DNA of 64,000 nt from Glycomyces paridis (GTDB lineage: Bacteria > Actinomycetota > Actinomycetes > Mycobacteriales > Micromonosporaceae). The DNA is taken from positions 1-64,000 of the forward strand of contig NZ_STGX01000019.1 of NCBI RefSeq assembly GCF_004912155.1. The letters run 5' to 3'. The notes beneath the pieces were generated by a model that made no database searches, had not been told where the DNA came from, and was given only the letters and a program-made list of their open reading frames with translations. Both the position numbers and the translations under genes were made by a program. Below, piece after piece: positions 31,347-41,625 of the stretch (position 1 is the stretch's first letter; each line of letters begins with the position of its first letter).

Positions 31347-33380
31347 CTACTGCTCGCGGTCGGCGTCGCAGCGGACGACGAGGATCGCGATGTCGTCGCG
31401 GGGCGACTCGGGGGAGAACGCCTCGACGGCCTCCAGGAGCGCCGTGGCGACGGTGCGGGCGCTCTTGCCGGCGGCCTCCCGCACCGAGCGGGCGATGCGG
31501 TCGTGGCCGAACATGGCGGGGCCGTCGCGGCGTTCGGTGACGCCGTCGGTGAAGAACACCAGGGCGTCGCCGACGCCGAGGCGCACGACCTCGGGGTTGA
31601 CCTTGACCTCGGGGAAGAGGCCGACTGCGGTGCCCTCCTTGCCGACCCAGGCGGTCTCGCCGTCGGCGCGCAGCAGCAGGGGCCGCTCGTGGCCGGAGAG
31701 GCACAGGGTGGCGGTGAGGGCGCCGGGGCCCTCGCGGTCGAGGAGCGCGGAGGCGATGGTCGCGTAGCGCATGTCGCCGGGCTGCTCCAGGAGGGTGGAG
31801 TTGAGCAGTTCGAGGGCGCGCGGGAGGGGGCGGCCGTCGCGGGCCATGACGCGCAGGACGTCGCGGACGACGCCGGTGACGGCCGCGGCCTGGGCGCCCT
31901 TGCCGCACACGTCGCCGATGGCGACCCACAGGCGGTGGTCGGCGAGTTCGGTCGCGTCGTAGAAGTCGCCGCCGACCTCGGTGCCGATGGCGGGGCCGGG
32001 GCCCGACCCGGGCAGGCGCCGGGCGGTGGCGGGCAGGTACTCGGCGGCGAAGGACACGCCGGGCACGTCAGGGAGCGAGCCGGGCATGAGGGCGGCCTGG
32101 AGCTCGTTGGCGACGGCCTGGCGTTCGGCGTGGATGCGGGCGTTGTCGAGCGCGAGGGCGCTGCGCTTGGCGAGGTCGGCGACGACGGCGCGCTCCTCGG
32201 AGGAGTGGCGGCGTTCGACGTGGCGCCCGACGGTGAGGACGCCGATGGTCGAGCCGCGCGCCGACAGGGGCACGGCGATGCAGTCGAGGCCGCGCGGGAC
32301 GGGCAGCTCCATGCCGGTCCACCCGTCGGTGGTGAGCGCGCCCGCGAGCGCGGGGGCGGCGTCTTCGAGGCGGCGGCGGAGCTGCTCGAGCTCGGACTCC
32401 TCGGCGTGGGTGAGCGCGGCGAGGCGCAGGTCCTGGTCGCCGGTGAGGTGGACGGCGGCCCAGCGGCCGAGCTGGGGTACGACGAGCTGCGGGATGAGGG
32501 CGACGGTGAGGTGCTCTTCGAGGGAGTGCGCGAGGAGCTCGCCGGCCTCGGCGAGGTAGGTGAGCCAGCCGGAGCGGCGCTGCTCGTCGATGCGCATCCG
32601 GTCGATCTGGACGGCGAGGGCGATGCGTTCGGCGACGAGTTCGGCGAGGGGCCGCCAGGACGGCCGGGGCTCGCCCGCGAGGAGGAGCTTGCCTGTGGCG
32701 GGGGCGGTGAGCGGGAGGGGGACGGCGAGGGTGATGGCGCCGACGTCGCCGAACTTGGCGAGGATCTGGGCGCCGGTGCCGTCCCCGGCGTCGTACTCGA
32801 TGGCGCCGCCCGCGGCGGCGGTCGCGTCGTGGCAGCGGGCGAGGAGCTCGGTGACGAGCTGGTCGACCGGCAGGCGCGACTGGAGCGCGGGGGCGATGGT
32901 CAGGAGCGCGGCGAGCTGCACGAGGTCGGGCTGGGCGGTCTCGTGGTCGGCGTCGGGCGCGGGCCGGGGGGCGGGGCGCGCGTCGGGGTCGCGGTCGATG
33001 CGGAACCAGATGGACTTGCCGGTGGCGTCGTGGGTGGTGCCCCAGGAGGACGCGAAGCGGTCGACCAGGAGGAGGCCGCGGCCGCCCTCGGCGGTGACCT
33101 CGGGCATCGCCATGTCCATCGGGTCGATGCCGCCGGAGCGGTAGTCGGTGACGGTGACGCGCACGCCGATGGAGTCGGCGGCGACGGTGAGGTTGATGTC
33201 GGTGCCGGCGTGGACGACGCCGTTGGTGGCGAGCTCGGTGGTGAGCAGGAGGGTCTCGTCGAGCAGTTCGGCGAGCCCGGCCTCGGTGAGCACGGCGCGG
33301 ACGGCGGCGCGGGCTGCTGCGGGGGAGCGGTCGTCGGCCGGCAGCCGCAGCCGACGGGCGGCCCTCTCGGGGTACGTCAC
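31347..33380 (-). CDS. SpoIIE/RsbU-type PP2C phosphatase with anti-sigma-kinase-like and GAF domains
   Basis: This encodes 677 residues. Residues about 1-130 form a HATPase_c_2 domain like the RsbW anti-sigma kinases (TELATNGVVHAG, then GGRGLLLVD). Two GAF-like sensor regions follow (about 155-270 and 290-425). The C-terminal SpoIIE phosphatase domain (about 440-677) carries GTEVGGDFYDA, AIGDVCGKGAQAA and FFTDGVTERRD plus SPRDDIAILVV, the metal-binding Asp residues of PP2C enzymes. Such proteins dephosphorylate STAS anti-sigma antagonists in partner-switching systems. A STAS gene lies at 39899, a plausible substrate. The start is GTG at 33380. No membrane segment is seen. Confidence 0.92.
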   Translation of the reverse strand: MTYPERAARRLRLPADDRSPAAARAAVRAVLTEAGLAELLDETLLLTTELATNGVVHAGTDINLTVAADSIGVRVTVTDYRSGGIDPMDMAMPEVTAEGGRGLLLVDRFASSWGTTHDATGKSIWFRIDRDPDARPAPRPAPDADHETAQPDLVQLAALLTIAPALQSRLPVDQLVTELLARCHDATAAAGGAIEYDAGDGTGAQILAKFGDVGAITLAVPLPLTAPATGKLLLAGEPRPSWRPLAELVAERIALAVQIDRMRIDEQRRSGWLTYLAEAGELLAHSLEEHLTVALIPQLVVPQLGRWAAVHLTGDQDLRLAALTHAEESELEQLRRRLEDAAPALAGALTTDGWTGMELPVPRGLDCIAVPLSARGSTIGVLTVGRHVERRHSSEERAVVADLAKRSALALDNARIHAERQAVANELQAALMPGSLPDVPGVSFAAEYLPATARRLPGSGPGPAIGTEVGGDFYDATELADHRLWVAIGDVCGKGAQAAAVTGVVRDVLRVMARDGRPLPRALELLNSTLLEQPGDMRYATIASALLDREGPGALTATLCLSGHERPLLLRADGETAWVGKEGTAVGLFPEVKVNPEVVRLGVGDALVFFTDGVTERRDGPAMFGHDRIARSVREAAGKSARTVATALLEAVEAFSPESPRDDIAILVVRCDADREQ

Positions 33381-33497
33381 GGGCCCCAGTCTATGCCTGG
33401 TCGGCCCGCGCCCGCGGTACCGCGTCGCCGCCTGCGGGGCGGGTCGGGGCCGGTCGCGGGCGCCCTCCGGGACGGCTTGCGCGGCAGGGGAACGCGA

Positions 33498-33529
33498 AGC
33501 GGCGGCCGCCCTTCGGGGCGGCCGCCGCT
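33498..33529 (-). terminator. Terminator of the LPXTG protein gene
   Basis: A perfect 14-bp stem with a TTCG tetraloop, placed after the LPXTG gene stop and before the phosphatase gene, so it separates the two minus-strand genes. Confidence 0.85.
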
Positions 33530-33571
33530 CATGCGGGAATCGATCCGGGCGCTCTCGTACGCCCTAAGCCG

Positions 33572-34561
33572 TTACTCCCAGTTCGCCGCGGTCTTGCGGC
33601 GGCGGAGGAAGAAGAACACCAGGGCGCCGGCCAGGACGGCCGCGGCCGCCGAGCCGATCATGACGCCCTGCGAGGCGCCGGTGGTCGGCAGCGCCGGGTC
33701 CTCGCCGCCCGGGAGGTTCGGGTGGATGTCGTCGATGTCGGCCTCGAAGGAGATCCAACCCTCGCCGTAGAAGAAGTACTCCAGCGGCGCGGTCTCGTCG
33801 GCGGGGGCCTCGGCGAGCGCGAACTGGTTCGCGCCCTCCAGGTCGTAGCCGCCCAGGTCGAGGTAGAAGTCGAGGTCTTCCTGGGTGAGGTCGAAGGCCG
33901 AGTAGACGGCGATGTCGTTGTAGTCGACCTCGCCCTCGACCAGGTAGTCGATCGGGGTCTCGGCGCTGGGCTGGTAGGTCTTGCCGCTCTCGGGGTTCCA
34001 GCCGGTGACGATGCAGCCCATCATGCCGTCGTAGGAGCGGTCGCAGTTGTCGTACTCGTCGACGACGGAGGCGTGGCCGGTGCCGACCTCGGAGAAGTCG
34101 AACCAGTCCTCGAGCCAGCGCTCGTAGTCGACGGTGTCGGTGAACCAGATGAGGGTGGCGACGCGGTCCTTCGAGGGGGCGCCCTCGACGTAGACCTGCG
34201 GGGAGGCCGAGACGGTCTCGCCGACGTTGGCGCCGGTCACGAGGTGGTCGAGGTACGCGAACTGGTAGACCTCCTCGTCGGCGGCCTCCTCGGTGTCCTC
34301 TTCGATCTCCTCGGCGATGTCGCCGTCGCCGGCGCCGTCCTCGCCTTCGGGAGCGGCTTCCTCGGTGGTCTCCTCGGTCGACTCCTCCGCGTCCTCGTCG
34401 GTCGCGGGGGCTTCGGTGTTCTCACCCGCCGGGGCGGTGGTGGCGTCGTCGGCGGGGGTCTCGGTCTCCTGCGCGAAGGCGGGGGAGGCCGCCGCGAGCG
34501 TGAGGGCCGCCGCGGCTCCGGCCGCGGCGAGGCGCAGGCCGGTGTTCTTGAGGGTGGACAT
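33572..34561 (-). CDS. Secreted LPXTG cell-wall-anchored protein
   Basis: This encodes 329 residues. The signal peptide (1-30, ending SPAFA) is followed by an acidic Thr/Glu/Ala-rich stretch (31-97), a globular domain (98-270, with one Cys pair near 173 and 183), then LPTTG (291-295), a hydrophobic segment and a basic tail FLRRRK. This is a complete sortase sorting signal, so the protein should be attached to the cell wall. I do not recognise the globular domain. No sortase is in the window. AGGAG precedes the ATG at 34561. It is divergent from the histidine kinase gene. Confidence 0.88.
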   Translation of the reverse strand: MSTLKNTGLRLAAAGAAAALTLAAASPAFAQETETPADDATTAPAGENTEAPATDEDAEESTEETTEEAAPEGEDGAGDGDIAEEIEEDTEEAADEEVYQFAYLDHLVTGANVGETVSASPQVYVEGAPSKDRVATLIWFTDTVDYERWLEDWFDFSEVGTGHASVVDEYDNCDRSYDGMMGCIVTGWNPESGKTYQPSAETPIDYLVEGEVDYNDIAVYSAFDLTQEDLDFYLDLGGYDLEGANQFALAEAPADETAPLEYFFYGEGWISFEADIDDIHPNLPGGEDPALPTTGASQGVMIGSAAAAVLAGALVFFFLRRRKTAANWE

Positions 34562-34901
34562 TCGTCTCCTATGGGATTTTCCTGTTGGGGGGTGCAGCGC
34601 CTCCCTGCTCCTCCACTGAACAGAATCGCCGGTGGAAGCGCTACAAGCATTCACACGCACCACTCTGGAGCGCGGTTGCGCGATGGGCGGAAATTTATTC
34701 GCGTGACGGATGGTGACGGAGTCCGACACCGGTGCGGGTCCGATCGGGGCGCGGTCGGGCGCGAGTGCGGGTGTTGTTCGGTTTTGTCTCCGTCACCGGT
34801 GGTGATCGTGAGCGGTGGCTTGAGTAACCTGCCTTCATGTTTGCCGCGTTCGTGTGACAACCTGGTAGGCACGCCAGTCTCCGCAGCTGAGGAACCACGC
34901 C
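34562..34901. other. Divergent intergenic region
   Basis: This 340-bp gap must hold the promoters for the LPXTG gene (minus) and the HAMP-array kinase (plus). AT content rises at 34625-34700. I see no pair of -35 and -10 boxes that I would defend. GAGGAA lies ahead of the kinase ATG. Confidence 0.35.
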
Positions 34902-37900
34902 ATGACGGACACCGTTTCCCGTACAGCGAACCCCACCGATGAGTCCGACCTGCTCCGAAGTCTGGCCGACGCGCTCGGCGCGGTCGAGCGGGGCGACTTC
35001 TCGGTGCGGCTGCCTCGGGGCGAAGGCCTGGCGGGGGAGGTCGTGGACCGGTTCAACGCCGTGGTCGAGCAGGCCGACCGCCAGACCCGCGACCTCGCGC
35101 TCATCGCCCGCGTGGTCGGCGAGGAGGGCTCGTGGAACCACCGGCTCATCGTCGAGCACCTCGACGGCGGCTGGTCCGAGGGCGCCGCGAGCGTCAACCG
35201 GCTCGTGGAGGACCTGGTCCGCCCCACGACCGAGCTCGGGCGCGTCCTCGAAGCGGTCGCCGCGGGCGACCTCTCGCAGGAAGCCGCGCTCGACATCGAG
35301 GGCAAGCAGCTGCGCGGCTCCTTCCGCCGCCTCGGCGAGACCGTCAACCGCATGGTCGGGCTCCTGCGCAGCTTCGCGGGTGAGGTCACGCGCGTGGCGC
35401 GCGAGGTCGGCACCGAGGGGCAGCTGGGCGGGCAGGCCGACGTCCAGGACGTCTCGGGCACCTGGCGCTCGCTCACCGACGCGGTGAACACCATGGCCTC
35501 CAACCTCACCGAGCAGGTGCGGTCCATCTCCACCGTGACGCAGGCCATCGCGGCGGGCGACCTCAACCAGAAGATCACCATCAAGGCCTCCGGCGAGGTC
35601 GCCGAGCTCGCCGGGACCATCAACTCCCTCACCGAGACCCTCCGCATCTTCGCCGGGGAGGTCACGCGCGTCGCCCGCGAAGTGGGCACCGAGGGCCGCA
35701 TGGGCGGGCAGGCCGACGTGCCCGGCGTCTCCGGCACCTGGAAGGACCTCACCGACTCGGTGAACGACATGGCCTCCAGCCTCACCGACCAGGTCCGCGA
35801 CATCGCCAAGGTCACCAGCGCCGTCGCCCGCGGCGACCTCAACCAGAAGATCGCCGTTCCGGCCCAGGGCGAGATCCTCGAACTCAAGACCACCGTCAAC
35901 ACGATGGTCGACCAGCTCTCCAACTTCGCCGACGAGGTCACGCGCGTCGCCCGCGAGGTCGGTACCGAAGGCCGCCTCGGCGGCCAGGCCACCGTCCAGG
36001 GCGTCTCCGGCACCTGGCGCGATCTCACGCAGAACGTGAACCAGCTCGCCGCGAACCTCACCGAGCAGGTCCGCAACATCGCGAAGGTCACCAGCGCCGT
36101 CGCCGCAGGCGACCTCGGCCAGAAGATCACCGTCGACGCCCAGGGCGAGGTCGCCGAGGTCAAGACCACCGTGAACACGATGGTCGACCAGCTCGGGCGG
36201 TTCGCCGCCGAGGTCACGCGCGTCGCGCGCGAGGTCGGCTCCCAGGGCCGCCTGGGCGGCCAGGCCGACGTGCCCGGCGTCTCCGGCACCTGGAAGGACC
36301 TCACCGAGAACGTCAACCTCATGGCCGCCAACCTGACCGCGCAGGTCCGCAACATCTCCTCGGTCGCCAGCGCGGTCGCCGCCGGCGACCTCAACCAGCA
36401 GATCGCCGTGGACGCCCAGGGGGAGATGCTGGAGCTCAAGTCCACGATGAACTCGATGGTGGCGCAGCTGTCGCAGTTCGCCGACGAGGTCACGCGCGTC
36501 GCCAGCGAAGTGGGCACGGAGGGGAAGCTCGGCGGGCAGGCGAACGTGCAGGGCGTCTCGGGCACCTGGAAGGCCCTCACCGACAACGTCAACTCGATGG
36601 CCTCGAATCTGACCAGTCAGGTCCGCAACATCTCGTCGGTCGCCAGCGCGGTCGCCGCCGGCGACCTCAACCGCCAGATCACCGTCGACGCCCAAGGCGA
36701 GATGCTCGAACTGAAGTCGACGATGAACGCCATGGTCGACCGGCTCTCCTCGTTCGCCGACGAGGTCACGCGCGTGGCGCGCGAGGTCGGCACCGAGGGC
36801 CGCCTGGGCGGGCAGGCGAACGTGCAGGGCGTCTCGGGCACCTGGAAGGCCCTCACCGACAACGTCAACACGATGGCCTCGAACCTGACCGAGCAGGTCC
36901 GCTCGATCTCCACGGTCACGCAGGCCATCGCCAAGGGCGATCTGAACCAGAAGATCACCGTCGACGCCCAGGGCGAGATCGCCGAGGTCAAGACCACCGT
37001 CAACACGATGGTCGACCAGCTCTCCAGCTTCGCGAACGAGGTCACCCGCGTCGCCCGCGAGGTCGGCGTCGAGGGGAACCTCGGCGGGCAGGCCGAGGTC
37101 GCGGGCGTCGCCGGGACCTGGCTCGCCCTGACGCGGAACGTGAACTCGCTGGCCGCGACCCTGACGCTCCAGCTGCGGGCCATCGCCAACGTCGCCCACG
37201 CCGTCGCGCGCGGGGACCTGACGCAGTCGGTCGACTTCGAGGCCGCCGGCGAGATCGCCGACCTCACCGAGTCGATCAACCAGATGATCACCGCGCTGCG
37301 CGACAAGACCCGCCAGAACACCGACGCGGACTGGCTCAACTCCAACCTCGCCCGCATCTCCTCGCTCCTTCAGGGCCGCAGGGGCGTCGACGAGGTCACG
37401 CGCATGGTCCTCGACGAGGTCACGCCGCTCATCGACGCGCAGACCTCGACGTTCTACGTCCGCCACGAGGACGTCTCGGGATACGTCACCTACCGCCTCA
37501 ACGCCGTCTACGGGCACCCCAGCCCCGGCGAGAAGAAGGTCATCGAGGACAACGAGGGCATGGTGGGCCAGGCCGCGGCCTCCAAGCGCACCATCCACCT
37601 GCACGACATCCCCGAGGGCTACCTGGAGATCTCCTCGGGGCTCGGCCAGGCCACCCCGACCGACCTCATCATCCTGCCCGTCCAGTTCGGCGACAAGGTC
37701 CGCGGCGTCATCGAGTTCGCGTCGTTCAACGCCTACTCGGGGCTGCACAAGCGGTTCCTGGACGCGCTGGCGCCGAACGTGGGGGTCACGCTCGCCACGA
37801 TCGAGGGCAACGCCCGCACCGAGGTGCTGCTGCGCGAGTCGCAGCGCATGGCGCAGGAGCTTCGCGCGCAGTCCAACCGGCTCCAGGAGACGAACGTGGA

Positions 37901-39326
37901 GCTGGAGGAGAAGGCGCAGCTCCTGTCGGCGCAGAACAAGGCGATCGAGTTGAAGAACGAGGAGGTCGAGACCGCCCGCAAGGACATCGAGGAGAAGGCC
38001 GACCAGCTCGCGCAGGCCTCGAAGTACAAGTCGGAGTTCCTCGCGAACGTCTCGCACGAGCTGCGGACGCCGCTGAACTCGCTGCTGCTGCTCGCGCGCC
38101 TGTTGTCGGAGAACGCCGACGGGAACCTCTCGGAGCGCCAGGTCGAGTTCGCGCGCACGATCTACAACGCCGGGACGGACCTGCTCACCCTCATCGACGA
38201 CATCCTCGACCTGTCGAAGATCGAGGCGGGGCGCATGGTCGTCTCGGTGCACCCGGTCGACCTCGCCGAGATCCTCGGGGACATCGACGCGGCGTTCCGG
38301 CCGCAGGCCGAGGACAAGGGCCTGGAGTTCGCCGTGGACGTCGGCACGGGCGTGCCGCAGCTGATGCAGACCGACGGGCAGAAGTTCCAGCAGGTGCTGC
38401 GCAACCTCCTGTCGAACGCGGTCAAGTTCACCAGGTCCGGTTCGGTGACGCTCGCGGTGCGGCGCGTCCCGGCCGACCTGCGCTTCGACGCCCCGCAGTT
38501 GAACGCGGCGGCCGAGCGGATCGCCTTGAGCGTCATCGACACCGGCATCGGGGTGGCCGAGGCGAAGAAGACGATCATCTTCGAGCCGTTCCAGCAGGCC
38601 GACGGCACCACGCGGCGACTGTTCGGCGGGACGGGCCTGGGCCTGTCGATCTCCAAGTCGCTCTCGCAGGCGCTCGGCGGGGACGTGTTCATCGAGCACA
38701 CCGGCGACGCCGGGTCGAAGTTCACGTTCGTGGTGCCCGTCGAGATCGACGCCGAGGGCGACTTCGCGATGGTCGGCACGGAGCTGCCGACGGCCGTGGA
38801 GGAGCAGCCGGGCATCCTCACCGGCGCGCCCGAGACGCCCTCGTCCTCGGCGGCGGCCCAGCACCTGGAGGGCACGACCGTCCTCATCGTCGACGACGAC
38901 ATCCGCAACGTCTTCGCGCTCACCGCCGCCCTCGAGCTGCACGGCATCGAGGTGCACTACGCCGAGAACGGCGCCGACGGCATCGACGCGCTCCAGCACC
39001 ACCCGGGCATCGAGATCGTCCTCATGGACTCGATGATGCCGGGCATGGACGGCAACGAGACCACGCGCGTCATCCGCCGGATGCCGCAGTTCGCGGACCT
39101 GCCGATCGTGTTCCTCACCGCGCAGGCCCTCGCCGAGCAGCGCGAGCAGTCCGTGGAGGCCGGCGCGAGCGCCTACCTCACCAAGCCCGTGGACCTCGAC
39201 CTGCTGCTGGACACCATGTCGCACTGGATCGGCGCGGGCGGCGCGCCCCGCACCGCGGGACCCGACGACGCAGACGGGGCGGCGGGGCGGGACAATGGCG
39301 GACCGACCGTTGGAGGCACCGCATGA
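34902..39326 (+). CDS. Soluble hybrid histidine kinase with a seven-unit HAMP-type array, GAF, HisKA, HATPase and receiver domains
   Basis: This encodes 1474 residues with no membrane segment. After a 150-residue lead comes an array of seven 92-residue units (about 161-800). Each holds [21 protein letters not shown] and a helix ending GDLNQKI. These are HAMP-type alternating helices, like the fungal osmosensor Nik1/Os-1 kinases. A GAF domain (about 840-990) and coiled coil follow. HisKA has H1052 (NVSHELRTP). HATPase_c shows DTGIGV and GGTGLGLSI. The receiver (about 1328-1450) has D1376 ([11 protein letters not shown]). It probably senses a cytoplasmic or osmotic signal. The stop overlaps the response regulator start by 4 nt. 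Confidence 0.95.
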   Translation: MTDTVSRTANPTDESDLLRSLADALGAVERGDFSVRLPRGEGLAGEVVDRFNAVVEQADRQTRDLALIARVVGEEGSWNHRLIVEHLDGGWSEGAASVNRLVEDLVRPTTELGRVLEAVAAGDLSQEAALDIEGKQLRGSFRRLGETVNRMVGLLRSFAGEVTRVAREVGTEGQLGGQADVQDVSGTWRSLTDAVNTMASNLTEQVRSISTVTQAIAAGDLNQKITIKASGEVAELAGTINSLTETLRIFAGEVTRVAREVGTEGRMGGQADVPGVSGTWKDLTDSVNDMASSLTDQVRDIAKVTSAVARGDLNQKIAVPAQGEILELKTTVNTMVDQLSNFADEVTRVAREVGTEGRLGGQATVQGVSGTWRDLTQNVNQLAANLTEQVRNIAKVTSAVAAGDLGQKITVDAQGEVAEVKTTVNTMVDQLGRFAAEVTRVAREVGSQGRLGGQADVPGVSGTWKDLTENVNLMAANLTAQVRNISSVASAVAAGDLNQQIAVDAQGEMLELKSTMNSMVAQLSQFADEVTRVASEVGTEGKLGGQANVQGVSGTWKALTDNVNSMASNLTSQVRNISSVASAVAAGDLNRQITVDAQGEMLELKSTMNAMVDRLSSFADEVTRVAREVGTEGRLGGQANVQGVSGTWKALTDNVNTMASNLTEQVRSISTVTQAIAKGDLNQKITVDAQGEIAEVKTTVNTMVDQLSSFANEVTRVAREVGVEGNLGGQAEVAGVAGTWLALTRNVNSLAATLTLQLRAIANVAHAVARGDLTQSVDFEAAGEIADLTESINQMITALRDKTRQNTDADWLNSNLARISSLLQGRRGVDEVTRMVLDEVTPLIDAQTSTFYVRHEDVSGYVTYRLNAVYGHPSPGEKKVIEDNEGMVGQAAASKRTIHLHDIPEGYLEISSGLGQATPTDLIILPVQFGDKVRGVIEFASFNAYSGLHKRFLDALAPNVGVTLATIEGNARTEVLLRESQRMAQELRAQSNRLQETNVELEEKAQLLSAQNKAIELKNEEVETARKDIEEKADQLAQASKYKSEFLANVSHELRTPLNSLLLLARLLSENADGNLSERQVEFARTIYNAGTDLLTLIDDILDLSKIEAGRMVVSVHPVDLAEILGDIDAAFRPQAEDKGLEFAVDVGTGVPQLMQTDGQKFQQVLRNLLSNAVKFTRSGSVTLAVRRVPADLRFDAPQLNAAAERIALSVIDTGIGVAEAKKTIIFEPFQQADGTTRRLFGGTGLGLSISKSLSQALGGDVFIEHTGDAGSKFTFVVPVEIDAEGDFAMVGTELPTAVEEQPGILTGAPETPSSSAAAQHLEGTTVLIVDDDIRNVFALTAALELHGIEVHYAENGADGIDALQHHPGIEIVLMDSMMPGMDGNETTRVIRRMPQFADLPIVFLTAQALAEQREQSVEAGASAYLTKPVDLDLLLDTMSHWIGAGGAPRTAGPDDADGAAGRDNGGPTVGGTA
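35382..37313 (+). repeat. Seven tandem 276-bp coding repeats (HAMP array)
   Basis: Units start at 35382, 35658, 35934, 36210, 36486, 36762 and 37038, exactly 276 nt (92 codons) apart, each with GAGGTCAC(G/C)CGCGT near its start. Spacing is exact with no indels between units. Confidence 0.9.
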
Positions 39327-39877
39327 GCACCGCCCGCGTCCTGCTCGTCGACGACCGCTCCGAGAACCTCCTCGCCCTGGAGGCGATCCTCCAGGGCCTG
39401 CCCGTCAACACCATCGCCGTCACCTCCGGCGAGGAGGCCCTCAAGCGCCTCCTGTCGGAGGACTACGCGGCGATCCTCCTCGACGCCCAGATGCCGGGCA
39501 TGGACGGCTTCGAGACCGCCCGGCACATCAAGCAGCGCGAGAAGACCCGCCACACCCCGATCATCTTCCTCACCGCCGCCGACAGGGACGCCCACCTGGC
39601 GATGCGCGGGTACTCGGTCGGCGCGGTCGACTACATCACCAAGCCGTTCGACCCGTGGATGCTGCGCACCAAGGTGAAGGTCTTCATCGACCTGTGGGCC
39701 CAGGGGCAGGCGCTGCGCCAGACCTCCGAGCGCACCCGGAACCTCCGCGAACGCGAGGAGCTCCTGCGCCACCGGCTCGGCGCCGCCCATGCGTCCCTTA
39801 CCGAATGGGCCGAACAGCACGGCGGCGACGACGAGATCGCGCGGATTCTCGGGCTGCTCGAACCCGACAACCGCTGA
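39323..39877 (+). CDS. Single-receiver response regulator with a C-terminal coiled coil
   Basis: This encodes 184 residues. The receiver domain (1-125) has the acidic pair VDD, the phospho-acceptor Asp in LLDAQMPGMDG (about 54), the Thr of FLTA and the Lys of TKPFDPW. A charged helical tail of 50 residues follows, with no DNA-binding or enzymatic output domain. It starts within the kinase stop (ATGA), so the two are co-translated. The likely role is to carry the kinase signal to a protein partner, perhaps through its coiled coil. Confidence 0.92.
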   Translation: MSTARVLLVDDRSENLLALEAILQGLPVNTIAVTSGEEALKRLLSEDYAAILLDAQMPGMDGFETARHIKQREKTRHTPIIFLTAADRDAHLAMRGYSVGAVDYITKPFDPWMLRTKVKVFIDLWAQGQALRQTSERTRNLREREELLRHRLGAAHASLTEWAEQHGGDDEIARILGLLEPDNR

Positions 39878-39885
39878 CCCTCGGC

Positions 39886-39891
39886 TAGGGT
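39886..39891 (+). promoter_or_regulatory. Candidate -10 of a leaderless promoter for the STAS gene
   Basis: TAGGGT lies 7 nt before the GTG at 39899, and no ribosome-binding site is seen. No -35 is apparent. It would allow the STAS and PrsW genes to be made separately from the kinase. Confidence 0.4.
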
Positions 39892-39898
39892 TGGTCCC

Positions 39899-40270
39899 GT
39901 GGTGCACCAGAAGCTCGACATCTCGGTCCACCGAGAGTCGAACGAGACGATCGTGGCGCTGACCGGCGAAATCGACCTGCACACCGCGCCACGGCTCTCC
40001 TCCGCCGTCGACGCCGCGCTCGCCGATGACCCCGTCCGCGTCGTCCTCGACATGCGCGGCGTGACCTTCTGCGACTCGCGCGGCCTGGGCACCCTCGTGA
40101 TCCTCGCCCGCGCGGCCGCGCGCTCGCGCGCCGTCCTCGTCCTGGCGAACCTCGGCGACTTCCTCAAGCGCCTCCTGGCCGTCTCCGGCATCGGCGACCA
40201 CTTCGTGATCCGCGAGGACGCCGCCGGGGACGGGCCGCCCTCCGACCCCGACCAGGAGCCCACCCGATGA
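39899..40270 (+). CDS. STAS-domain anti-sigma factor antagonist
   Basis: This encodes 123 residues. A single STAS domain (1-105) carries GEIDLHTAPRL and the phospho-site loop FCDSRGLGTLV, with the Ser at about 60 that anti-sigma kinases phosphorylate and SpoIIE-type phosphatases dephosphorylate. A Pro/Asp-rich tail follows. It should bind and neutralise an RsbW-like kinase in the cytoplasm. The N-terminal kinase-like domain and PP2C domain of the protein from 31347 make a natural partner. The start is GTG at 39899 behind a -10-like box. The stop overlaps the PrsW gene start by 4 nt. Confidence 0.92.
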   Translation: MVHQKLDISVHRESNETIVALTGEIDLHTAPRLSSAVDAALADDPVRVVLDMRGVTFCDSRGLGTLVILARAAARSRAVLVLANLGDFLKRLLAVSGIGDHFVIREDAAGDGPPSDPDQEPTR

Positions 40271-41625
40271 ACCTCGCCGACCTCCTCGCCGAACTGGCAC
40301 CCCTCGTCGCCGCGGCGGCCGCGGCGCTCGTGGGCATCGTCCTCGCCTGGGTCGGCGCGGCAAAGCGCAAGCAGGGCCTGCTCGTCGGCGGGACGCTCCT
40401 GCTGTTCGCCGGCGGGGCTACCGTGCTCGCCTGGGCGATCATCGAAGGCGCCGGCGGCGAGGCGGCCGCCGTGGGCCTCGCGGCGGCGCTGCTGCCCGCG
40501 CCGATCCTCATCGGCGCGTTCGTGTGGCTGGGCCGCTACCGGCGCCGCCCGTGGCTGGTCCTGGCGTTCTGCCTCGGCTGGGGCGCGTGCGTCGCCACCG
40601 CGATCGCCTTGGGCGTCAACACCGGTGCCGCGTACCTCCTGCACAGGAACGACCTCAACCCGGACCTGGCGGCCGTCGTCTCGGCGCCGGTCATCGAGGA
40701 GATCGGCAAGCTCCTCGGCCCGCTCCTGGTGTACTGGTTCGCGCGCCGCCACCTCACCGGCACCCTCGACGCGCTCGTCTACTGCGGACTGTCCGGCGCC
40801 GGGTTCGCCATCGCCGAGAACGTCCTCTACGCCTCCGGCGCCTACGTCTACGGCGCCGAGTCCCTCGACGCCGCCGCCGGGATCGCCCAGGTGACCCTCC
40901 TGGTCATCATGCGCGGCCTCGCCACCATGTTCGCCCACCCGCTCATGACCGGCCTCTCGGCGATCGGCCTGGGCAAGGCCGCCCGCAAGCCCGGACGCAA
41001 GGGCCTCCAGACCGTGTGGATCATCGGGATGCTCCTGTGCGGCATGGGACTGCACGCCCTGTGGAACGGCGCCTCCGTCCTCGGCGTCGCCCTGGAGATG
41101 CCCGCGCTGTGGTTCGCGCTCTACCCGGCGTTCCTGGCGCCCCTGTTCTTCACGATGGTCGGCGCGGCCCTGTGGCTGCGCGCCGCCGACGCCCGCCGCA
41201 CCCAGACCGTCCTGGCGCCCCTGGTCGGCGCCGCCCAGCTCTCGCCGCCCGAACTCGCCTCCCTCGCGAGCTTCTCGCGCCGCTCCGCCGCCCGCGCCTG
41301 GGCCCGCCGCTTCGCCGGAAAACCCGGCGAGGCCGCCATGAAGGACTTCCAGCGGTCCGCCTCCGCCGTCGCCGAGCAGTACGACCTCGCCTCGATCGGG
41401 CGACCCTGGAGCGAGCAGACCGTCCACGAAGGGGTGGGCCGCATGCACGCCGCCAGGGCCCGCTACGCGGGAGCGGACCCGCGCACGCCCCCCGCGCTGT
41501 GGGACGGGCGCCGCTATCACGTGACGTTCCCCGACGGGCGGATGCGGCCGGTCGAACCGCCCGCCGCACCGGTCATGCCCTTCCCCGTCGCACCGCCGCC
41601 TGCGTACCCTGTCCCCTATGCATGA
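40267..41625 (+). CDS. PrsW-family intramembrane metalloprotease
   Basis: This encodes 452 residues with about eight to ten membrane helices and a 110-residue cytoplasmic tail. The PrsW motifs are all present: VIEEIGK (E144, E145), FAIAENVLY, the His in FAHPLMTGL and the His in LHALWN. The best-known PrsW cuts the anti-sigma factor RsiW as the first step of stress signalling, so this protein may act on a membrane anti-sigma factor. It overlaps the STAS gene by 4 nt, which suggests a link between the two sigma-control routes. The tail ends in a Pro-rich stretch. Confidence 0.92.
   Translation: MNLADLLAELAPLVAAAAAALVGIVLAWVGAAKRKQGLLVGGTLLLFAGGATVLAWAIIEGAGGEAAAVGLAAALLPAPILIGAFVWLGRYRRRPWLVLAFCLGWGACVATAIALGVNTGAAYLLHRNDLNPDLAAVVSAPVIEEIGKLLGPLLVYWFARRHLTGTLDALVYCGLSGAGFAIAENVLYASGAYVYGAESLDAAAGIAQVTLLVIMRGLATMFAHPLMTGLSAIGLGKAARKPGRKGLQTVWIIGMLLCGMGLHALWNGASVLGVALEMPALWFALYPAFLAPLFFTMVGAALWLRAADARRTQTVLAPLVGAAQLSPPELASLASFSRRSAARAWARRFAGKPGEAAMKDFQRSASAVAEQYDLASIGRPWSEQTVHEGVGRMHAARARYAGADPRTPPALWDGRRYHVTFPDGRMRPVEPPAAPVMPFPVAPPPAYPVPYA

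Noticed and set aside
35382-37313. Regularly spaced repeats that might suggest an array such as CRISPR
   Set aside because: The repeats are contiguous 276-bp coding units without spacers, and no cas gene is present.
34695-39224. A 1509-residue open frame antisense to the HAMP-array kinase
   Set aside because: It mirrors the repetitive GC-rich kinase gene, has no ribosome-binding site or recognisable domain, and the sense frame has a complete set of kinase motifs.
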